A stretch of 64,000 nucleotides of DNA from Ciceribacter lividus (GTDB taxonomy: Bacteria; Pseudomonadota; Alphaproteobacteria; Rhizobiales; Rhizobiaceae), in assembly GCF_003337715.1 (NCBI RefSeq), contig NZ_QPIX01000016.1:28812-92811 (forward strand). Direction: 5' to 3'. This document shows positions 59,132 to 64,000 of this stretch, in pieces. The notes under the pieces were generated by a model. It was not told where the DNA came from and searched no databases. It saw only the letters and a list, made by a program, of their open reading frames with translations. The first letter of the stretch is position 1. Every line of letters starts with the position of its first letter. The translations under genes and the position numbers were made by a program.

Positions 59132-59662
59132 ATGAACACGAAAACCTTTCTCGCCGCCGCCGTCGTGCTCGGCCTTTCCTCCCTCGCTCCGTCAGCCCTC
59201 GTCTTCGCCGCCGGCGACGACAGTTCCAGCACCCCGACCTGCAAGGCGGGCGAAGTCTACGACCAGGCGAGCGGCAAATGCGTGAAGCAGAGCGGCGCCA
59301 ACGTGACCGACGAGAACCGGACTGACTATGCCTATTCGCTCGCCAAGGCCGGTCGTTACGAGGAAGCGCTCGCCATGCTCGACACCGTCGCCGACCAGAA
59401 CGATCCCAAAGTGCTCAACTACCGCGGCTATGCGACCCGCAAGCTCGGCCGCACCGACGAGGGCATCTCCTACTATCTGCGCTCGGTAGCCGCCGACCCG
59501 CAATACGCCAAGGTCCGCGAATATCTCGGCGAGGCCTATGTGATCAAAGGACGGCTCGACCTCGCCCGGGAACAACTCACCACCATCCGCTCGATCTGCG
59601 GCGAGGGCTGTGAGGAATATCGCGACCTCGACGAAGCGATCCACGGCGCCTCCGACATCTGA
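59132..59662 (+). CDS. Secreted tetratricopeptide-repeat protein
   Basis: 176-residue periplasmic protein. The signal peptide MNTKTFLAAAVVLGLSSL is cleaved after VFA at residue 27. A short Cys-containing segment (CKAGEVYDQASGKC, a possible disulfide) is followed by two or three TPR units (DYAYSLAKAGRYEEALAMLD, LNYRGYATRKLGRTDEGISY, and a third with YLGEAYVIKGRLDLAREQL) and a second Cys pair (SICGEGCEEY). The start at 59132 has AAGGAG upstream. It lies 78 bases before the sigma-factor gene and may share its operon. Binding partner is unknown. Confidence 0.85.
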   Translation: MNTKTFLAAAVVLGLSSLAPSALVFAAGDDSSSTPTCKAGEVYDQASGKCVKQSGANVTDENRTDYAYSLAKAGRYEEALAMLDTVADQNDPKVLNYRGYATRKLGRTDEGISYYLRSVAADPQYAKVREYLGEAYVIKGRLDLAREQLTTIRSICGEGCEEYRDLDEAIHGASDI

Positions 59663-59739
59663 TCCGCCTCGATCATCTCGGACCGGGCGGCGCGCTGTCT
59701 GCCCGGCCCTCGCGAAGAAAGCCTTGGAAGAACAGCAAA

Positions 59740-60336
59740 ATGGCCATCGCATGGGATTTCGCGGCGGGCTATAGTCGCCGCTCTCCGGAGACGCCCCGCA
59801 GCAAGACGGGACCTCTCCACGGCGCACGGGAGGCGGAAATCGCCAGCGAAACAGCCATCCGAAGCGGGCTTCTCGCCAGTCTGCCGAGACTGTGGCGCTA
59901 CGCCTTCGTGCTGTCGCGCCAGCGCGACGTCGCCGACGATCTCGTGCAGCAGACCTGTGTCCGGGCGCTGGAGCGCTGCGGCCAGTTCGTGACGGACGGC
60001 AGTCCCGACCGCTGGTTCTTTTCGATCCTGCACTCGGTCTGGCTCAACGAGGCGCGCGCGCGAAAAGTCCGGCTCGGACAGGGTCTCGTGCCGGCCGAGG
60101 AGCACCTCGCCTTCGACGGCGCCCGCGACGCCGAGCTCCGCGCCGATGCCGGCAAGGTGCTGCGCCTGGTGGATGCCCTGCCGGAGGCGCAGCGCGCCGC
60201 CGTCTTCCTCGCCTATGTCGAGGGCCTTACCTACCGCGAGGTCGCCGAGATCCTCGATATTCCGATCGGCACCGTGATGAGCCGGCTCGCCGCAGCGCGC
60301 GCCAAACTCGCCGCCGGCACCGACGGGGGAGTGTGA
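59740..60336 (+). CDS. ECF-family RNA polymerase sigma factor
   Basis: 198-residue sigma-70 (ECF) factor. Region 2 is at about 45-105 (LWRYAFVLSRQRDVADDLVQ, TCVRALERC and WFFSILHSVWLNEARA), and region 4 is at about 138-190 with LPEAQRAAVFLAYVEGLTYR, EVAEILDIPIGTVMSRLAAA. The start at 59740 gives 40 extra N-terminal residues; later starts are possible. It is followed one base later by an anti-sigma-like gene. Confidence 0.92.
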   Translation: MAIAWDFAAGYSRRSPETPRSKTGPLHGAREAEIASETAIRSGLLASLPRLWRYAFVLSRQRDVADDLVQQTCVRALERCGQFVTDGSPDRWFFSILHSVWLNEARARKVRLGQGLVPAEEHLAFDGARDAELRADAGKVLRLVDALPEAQRAAVFLAYVEGLTYREVAEILDIPIGTVMSRLAAARAKLAAGTDGGV

Positions 60337-60337
60337 C

Positions 60338-61129
60338 ATGACCAACAAGACACCGATCCCCTCCGACGAGGAACTGACCGCGTTCATCGACGGGGAACTC
60401 GACCCAGCCGAGCACGCCCGCATCGCCGGAGCGCTACGCGACGATCCTGAGACCGCCGAACGGCTCGCCTTCTTAAAGCGCGCCGATCTCCTGCCGCTGC
60501 GCGAGAGCTTCGCGTCCTTGCTCGACGAAGCGCCCCGCGGCAGCCTCGAAGACATGCTCGCCGCCATTCCCCGCCAGGACGCCGCCGAACCGAAGAACTT
60601 CGCCCGGCGCAGCTTTATCACCGCCATCGCCGCCTCGGTTGCCGCCGGCATCGTCATCGACCGCGCCTGGATGCGCTTTGCCGCACCCCCCGCCGCCACA
60701 CAGAGCGCCGAGTGGCGCGATGCGGTGGCACAATACATGGCGCTCTATACGGCCGAGACGCTCGGCGCCGCCCGTCCCGGCCACGAGGCCGCAGTCGCCC
60801 AGCTCGCGGTTATAAACGAGCGCCTCGGCCTGTCGTTGTCGCCGGAGGCGATCGCCCTTCCCGGCAGTGAATTCAGGCATGCGCAGATCCTCGCCTATGA
60901 CGACCGGCCGCTTGCGCAGATCCTCTATCTCGACCCCGAGGGTCACCCGCTCGCGCTCTGCATCTTCGCCTCCGAGGCCGCCGAGGCGGCAATCGCAAAC
61001 GAACGTCGCTACGCCCTCGACATCGCCTTCTGGTCGAGCGGCCGCCACGCCGCCATGCTGATCGGCCACCTGCCCGCCGGCGACATCCGCCGCCTCGCCG
61101 AGGGCGTCAGCAGCCGGATCGCCGCCTAG
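60338..61129 (+). CDS. Anti-sigma factor, membrane-anchored
   Basis: 263-residue protein. The N-terminus (EELTAFIDGELDPAEHARIA and later RADLLPLRESF) matches the anti-sigma domain that holds ECF factors, but no H-x3-C-x2-C zinc motif is present. One transmembrane helix is at about 90-107 (FITAIAASVAAGIVI). The periplasmic part of about 150 residues (with ILAYDDRPLAQILYLDPEGH) is a beta-rich sensor region without a known name. It follows the sigma gene by one base, so the pair is an autoregulated unit. Confidence 0.85.
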   Translation: MTNKTPIPSDEELTAFIDGELDPAEHARIAGALRDDPETAERLAFLKRADLLPLRESFASLLDEAPRGSLEDMLAAIPRQDAAEPKNFARRSFITAIAASVAAGIVIDRAWMRFAAPPAATQSAEWRDAVAQYMALYTAETLGAARPGHEAAVAQLAVINERLGLSLSPEAIALPGSEFRHAQILAYDDRPLAQILYLDPEGHPLALCIFASEAAEAAIANERRYALDIAFWSSGRHAAMLIGHLPAGDIRRLAEGVSSRIAA

Positions 61130-61246
61130 CGACACCACGCGTCCTGGCGCTGGTCGTGCAGTCTTTGAAGAATGTCGCAGACAGGCTGCACACGGGTCGA
61201 CTTACGCCCTAATATCCCGCGTCAACGTCAATCAGGATCGCAGGCA

Positions 61247-63808
61247 ATGGCAGAGTTTCCGACTAGGGCTAAGGTCGTCATCATCGGGCTGGGAGGCATC
61301 GTCGGCGCCTCCATCGCGCATCATCTCATCGAACGCGGCTGGGACGACATCGTCGGCATCGACAAGTCCGGCATCCCGACGGACATCGGCTCGACCGCGC
61401 ACGCCTCGGACTTCTGCTACACGACGAGCCACGACTATCTGTCGGTCTGGACGACGCAGTATTCCATCGATTTCTACGAGAAGATGGGCCATTACGCCCG
61501 CATCGGTGGCCTCGAGGTCGCCCGTACCGGCGACGACTCCTGGATGGAAGAGATCAAGCGCAAGCTCTCCTCCGCCAAGGCCTTCGGCACCCGCGCCCAC
61601 TATGTCTCGCCGTCTGAAATCAAGAAGCTCTTCCCGCTGATCGAGGAGGACATGGTCCAGGGCGGCATGTTCGATCCCGACGCCGGCCTCGTGATCCCGC
61701 GCTCGCAAACCGTCGCCGGCAAGCTGGTCGACGCCGGCGAGAAGGCCGGCAAGCTGCAGGCCTTTGCGAATACGCCGGCCCAGTCGCTGATCGTCGAGAA
61801 CGGCCGCATCAAGGGCGTCGTCACCCATCGCGGCACGATCATGGCCGACCACGTCATCGTCTGCGCCGGCCTCTGGGGCCGCCTGATCGCCGAAATGGTC
61901 GGCGAGGACCTGCCGGTCATGCCGGTCGACCATCCGCTCACCTTCTTCGGCCCGTTCAACGAGTTCGAGGGCACCGGCAAGGAAATCGGCTATCCGCTTT
62001 TGCGCGACCAGGGCAACTCCGCCTACATGCGCGACACCGGCGACCCGAAGACCACCGAGGGCGGCCAGATCGAATGGGGCTATTACGAGACCACCAACCC
62101 GCGCATGTGCCATCCGCGCGATCTTCTCGAAAAGCATGAGGCCCGCCTTTCCCCCTCGCAGCGTGACCTCGAGATGGAACAGATTCTCGAGCCGCTCGAG
62201 CGCGCGATCGAGCTCACCCCGATCCTCGGCGAACTCGGCTACAACGAAGGCCATTCCTTCAACGGCCTCTTGCAGGTTTCTGCCGCCGGCGGCCCCTCCT
62301 GCGGCGAGAGCCAGAAGGTCCGCGGCCTCTGGTATTGCGTCGCGATCTGGGTCAAGGACGGCCCCGGCTACGGCAAGCTCATCGCCGACTGGATGACCGA
62401 CGGCCGCACCGAGATCGACCACAATTCGATCGACTACGCCCGCTTCTATCCGCACCAGCTGACCGAGGACTTCATCGCCGGCCGCTGCTTCGAGGCCGCG
62501 CAGAAGATCTATTTCCCCGCCGTCCACCCGCGCGAACCCTATGCCAGCGGCCGCAACGCCAAGCGCTCGCCGATGTACGAGCGCGAGGTCGAGCTTGGCG
62601 GCTATTTCATGGAGCTCGGCGGCTGGGAGCGCGCCCACGGCTACAAGGCCAACGAACACCTGCTGGAAAAATACGCCGACCGCGTACCCGTGCGCGAAAA
62701 CGAATGGGACAACCGCCATTTCTGGCGCGTCTCGAACGCCGAGCATCTGGCGATGAGCGAGGATTGCGGCATCGTCAATCTCAGCCACTTCCACATGGTT
62801 GACATCGAGGGGCCGGACCATGTCGAGCTGCTCGAATGGCTGTGCGCCGCCAAGATCGGCGGTGACGCCAATATCGGCAAGGGCATCTACACCCACTTCC
62901 TCGACGACGAGGGCATGGTGCGGGCCGACTTCACCGTCTTCCGCATGGCCGACCGCTGCCGTCTCGTGAACGGTGCCGATGCGGGCCCGCGCGACTTCCA
63001 CTACATGAAGCGCGTGGCGCAAGATCGCGGCCTCGACGTCACCATCACCGACACCTCGGAGAAATACATCACCATCGGCATCTGGGGCCCGAACGCCCGC
63101 GACACCCTGAAAAAGGCCGTGGCCGATCCAGCCGGCCTCGATCCGGAAAACTTCCCCTTCGCCGCGATCAAACCGATCGAGATTGCCGGCAAGCCGGTGA
63201 CCGCCTTCCGCATCTCCTATGTCGGCGAGCAGGGCTGGGAACTGCACATGAAGTACGAGGACGGGCTCGCCGTCTGGGATGCGCTGCGTGCGACCGGCGT
63301 CATGGCCTTCGGCGTCGAGACCTATGCAAACTCCCGCCGCATGGAAAAGAGCCTGCGCCTGCAGAACGCCGACCTCCTGACCCAGTACAACCTGATCGAG
63401 GCCGATCTTGCCCGCCCGAAGGTCAAGGAAGCCAATTTCCGCGGCAAGGCCAAGCACCTCGAATACAAGGCGCGTGACCACCAGCCGGCCATGCTCTGCA
63501 CGCTCGTCATGACGGAAAACACCGACAAAAACGGCGTGAAGCGCTATCCGGTCGGTTCGCTGCCGGTCATGGACCCGGAAACCGGCGAGACGCTGGTCGA
63601 CAGCCTCGGCCGCCGCTCCTACACCACCTCGATCGCCTACGGTCCGACGATCGGCAAGAACATCGCGCTCGCCTATCTGCCCTGGGAGTATTGCCAGGTC
63701 GGCCGCAAGCTCACCGTCGAGTATTTCGCCGAGACCTACCCGGTCGAAGTCGCCGGCGTCGGCTACAAGCCGCTCTACGATCCGGAAAACCTGAAGCCGC
63801 GGAGCTGA
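61247..63808 (+). CDS. FAD-dependent oxidoreductase/GcvT fusion (dimethylglycine/sarcosine dehydrogenase-like)
   Basis: 853-residue enzyme. An N-terminal DAO-type FAD domain (VVIIGLGGIVGASIAHHLIE near the start, residues 1-390) is followed by a FAO_M-type central domain and by a GcvT folate-binding domain (about 480-845) with a YVGEQGWELHM motif near residue 655. Enzymes of this build oxidise N-methyl glycines and pass the methylene to tetrahydrofolate. The FAD motif G-x-G-G-I-V-G is normal. The start at 61247 has AGGA upstream; a longer frame from 61172 lacks support. The exact substrate (dimethylglycine, sarcosine or another amine) is not fixed by sequence. Confidence 0.87.
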   Translation: MAEFPTRAKVVIIGLGGIVGASIAHHLIERGWDDIVGIDKSGIPTDIGSTAHASDFCYTTSHDYLSVWTTQYSIDFYEKMGHYARIGGLEVARTGDDSWMEEIKRKLSSAKAFGTRAHYVSPSEIKKLFPLIEEDMVQGGMFDPDAGLVIPRSQTVAGKLVDAGEKAGKLQAFANTPAQSLIVENGRIKGVVTHRGTIMADHVIVCAGLWGRLIAEMVGEDLPVMPVDHPLTFFGPFNEFEGTGKEIGYPLLRDQGNSAYMRDTGDPKTTEGGQIEWGYYETTNPRMCHPRDLLEKHEARLSPSQRDLEMEQILEPLERAIELTPILGELGYNEGHSFNGLLQVSAAGGPSCGESQKVRGLWYCVAIWVKDGPGYGKLIADWMTDGRTEIDHNSIDYARFYPHQLTEDFIAGRCFEAAQKIYFPAVHPREPYASGRNAKRSPMYEREVELGGYFMELGGWERAHGYKANEHLLEKYADRVPVRENEWDNRHFWRVSNAEHLAMSEDCGIVNLSHFHMVDIEGPDHVELLEWLCAAKIGGDANIGKGIYTHFLDDEGMVRADFTVFRMADRCRLVNGADAGPRDFHYMKRVAQDRGLDVTITDTSEKYITIGIWGPNARDTLKKAVADPAGLDPENFPFAAIKPIEIAGKPVTAFRISYVGEQGWELHMKYEDGLAVWDALRATGVMAFGVETYANSRRMEKSLRLQNADLLTQYNLIEADLARPKVKEANFRGKAKHLEYKARDHQPAMLCTLVMTENTDKNGVKRYPVGSLPVMDPETGETLVDSLGRRSYTTSIAYGPTIGKNIALAYLPWEYCQVGRKLTVEYFAETYPVEVAGVGYKPLYDPENLKPRS

Positions 63809-63839
63809 GGGGCGGTCATAGCACTCGGAGAATTGGAAT

Positions 63840-63867
63840 CCCGCCGGTGGCAACGCCGGCGGGCTTT
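63840..63867 (+). terminator. Intrinsic terminator after the FAD/GcvT gene
   Basis: Stem CCCGCCGGTG (63840-63849) and CGCCGGCGGG (63854-63863), closed by a GCAA tetraloop and followed by CTTTCTGTT. One G-T pair in the stem. About 32 bases after the stop. Confidence 0.85.
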
Positions 63868-63912
63868 CTGTTCGTTATCGTCGTGGGCTTCGTCCCGGCG
63901 GTTCTTAAACGC

Positions 63913-63936
63913 CAAAAGCCCCGCGAGGGGGCTTTG
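63913..63936 (-). terminator. Intrinsic terminator of the minus-strand tRNA/rRNA unit
   Basis: Stem AAAGCCCC (63915-63922) and GGGGCTTT (63928-63935) with a 5-base loop; on the minus strand it is read just after the initiator tRNA gene and ends in GGGGCTTTTGGCG, giving a short T run. Confidence 0.7.
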
Positions 63937-63954
63937 AGGGATTTCTGGGAAGGT

Positions 63955-64000
63955 TGGTTGCGGGGGCAGGATTTGAACCTGCGGCCTTCAGGTTATGAGC
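63955..64000 (-). tRNA. Initiator tRNA-fMet (CAU), 3' part, cut by the window edge
   Basis: Minus-strand sequence ends GGTTCAAATCCTGCCCCCGC followed by AACCA, with the T arm, an encoded CCA end and the anticodon region GCTCATAACC (anticodon CAU). The anticodon stem and the T-arm CCTGC plus CCCCCGCAACCA 3' end match bacterial initiator tRNA-fMet. About 46 of the usual 77 bases are visible. In rhizobia this gene is often the last of an rRNA operon, so an rrn operon transcribed leftward probably lies just right of the window. Confidence 0.9.

Noticed and set aside
61232..63853. An 873-codon open frame on the minus strand across the FAD/GcvT gene
   Set aside because: Shadow of the plus-strand gene: high-GC DNA leaves antisense frames open; its translation is rich in Arg, Ala, Val and His with no domain, and the plus-strand protein matches a known family end to end.

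Overview
The window is high-GC DNA from an alphaproteobacterium, almost certainly a member of the Rhizobiaceae (Rhizobium/Ensifer/Agrobacterium/Shinella type; the genus cannot be fixed from this sequence alone). The main evidence is a gbpR-chvE-gguA-gguB-gguC locus, a thiCOSGE operon under a THI-box riboswitch, two RIME-like rhizobial palindromic elements, and many ABC uptake systems. The right edge cuts an initiator tRNA gene, which in rhizobia usually closes an rRNA operon, so this is probably chromosomal DNA next to an rrn operon.

Layout. 1-1730: end of methylmalonyl-CoA mutase. 1.7-10.1 kb: a LysR regulator divergent from a Liv-type five-gene ABC transporter that continues into a GMC oxidoreductase and a 3-hydroxyisobutyrate-dehydrogenase-like gene. 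10.1-17.7 kb: a polyamine-type ABC transporter with an agmatinase-family hydrolase (minus strand), divergent from a LysR regulator and an aminotransferase. 17.7-29.7 kb: the gbpR/chvE sugar locus followed by oxidative L-arabinose/D-galactose catabolism (sugar dehydrogenase, arabinonate dehydratase, ketoglutarate semialdehyde dehydrogenase, KDGal kinase and aldolase). 29.7-36.0 kb: small stress or accessory genes (DUF454, DUF3775, an HPF-cold-shock fusion, CapA-like) and glycogen phosphorylase. 36.1-40.7 kb: TPP riboswitch and thiCOSGE. 40.8-43.8 kb: DUF3175 protein and a chemoreceptor. 43.9-51.6 kb: a GAF histidine kinase/NarL-type regulator pair divergent from a second sugar ABC transporter with an SMP-30 lactonase. 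51.6-57.8 kb: a CHASE2 nucleotide cyclase, a large FecR-TPR-beta-barrel protein and a divergent small membrane protein resembling Pycsar effectors. 57.8-64 kb: GH25 lipoprotein, TPR protein, ECF sigma/anti-sigma pair, a FAD/GcvT-type oxidoreductase and the tRNA.

How the parts fit. Most of the window is uptake plus catabolism: each ABC system sits with its own regulator and with enzymes that would act on the imported compound. Both sugar ABC operons carry a strong hairpin directly after the binding-protein gene, which would give more binding protein than transporter. The least explained unit is 51.6-57.8 kb: a membrane cyclase with intact catalytic residues, a fused envelope protein spanning sensor-like and outer-membrane-like parts, and a PycTM-like three-helix protein facing it across a 116-bp gap. 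I rate it the best candidate for an undescribed signalling or defence unit. No CRISPR array, insertion sequence, prophage or clear pseudogene was seen.
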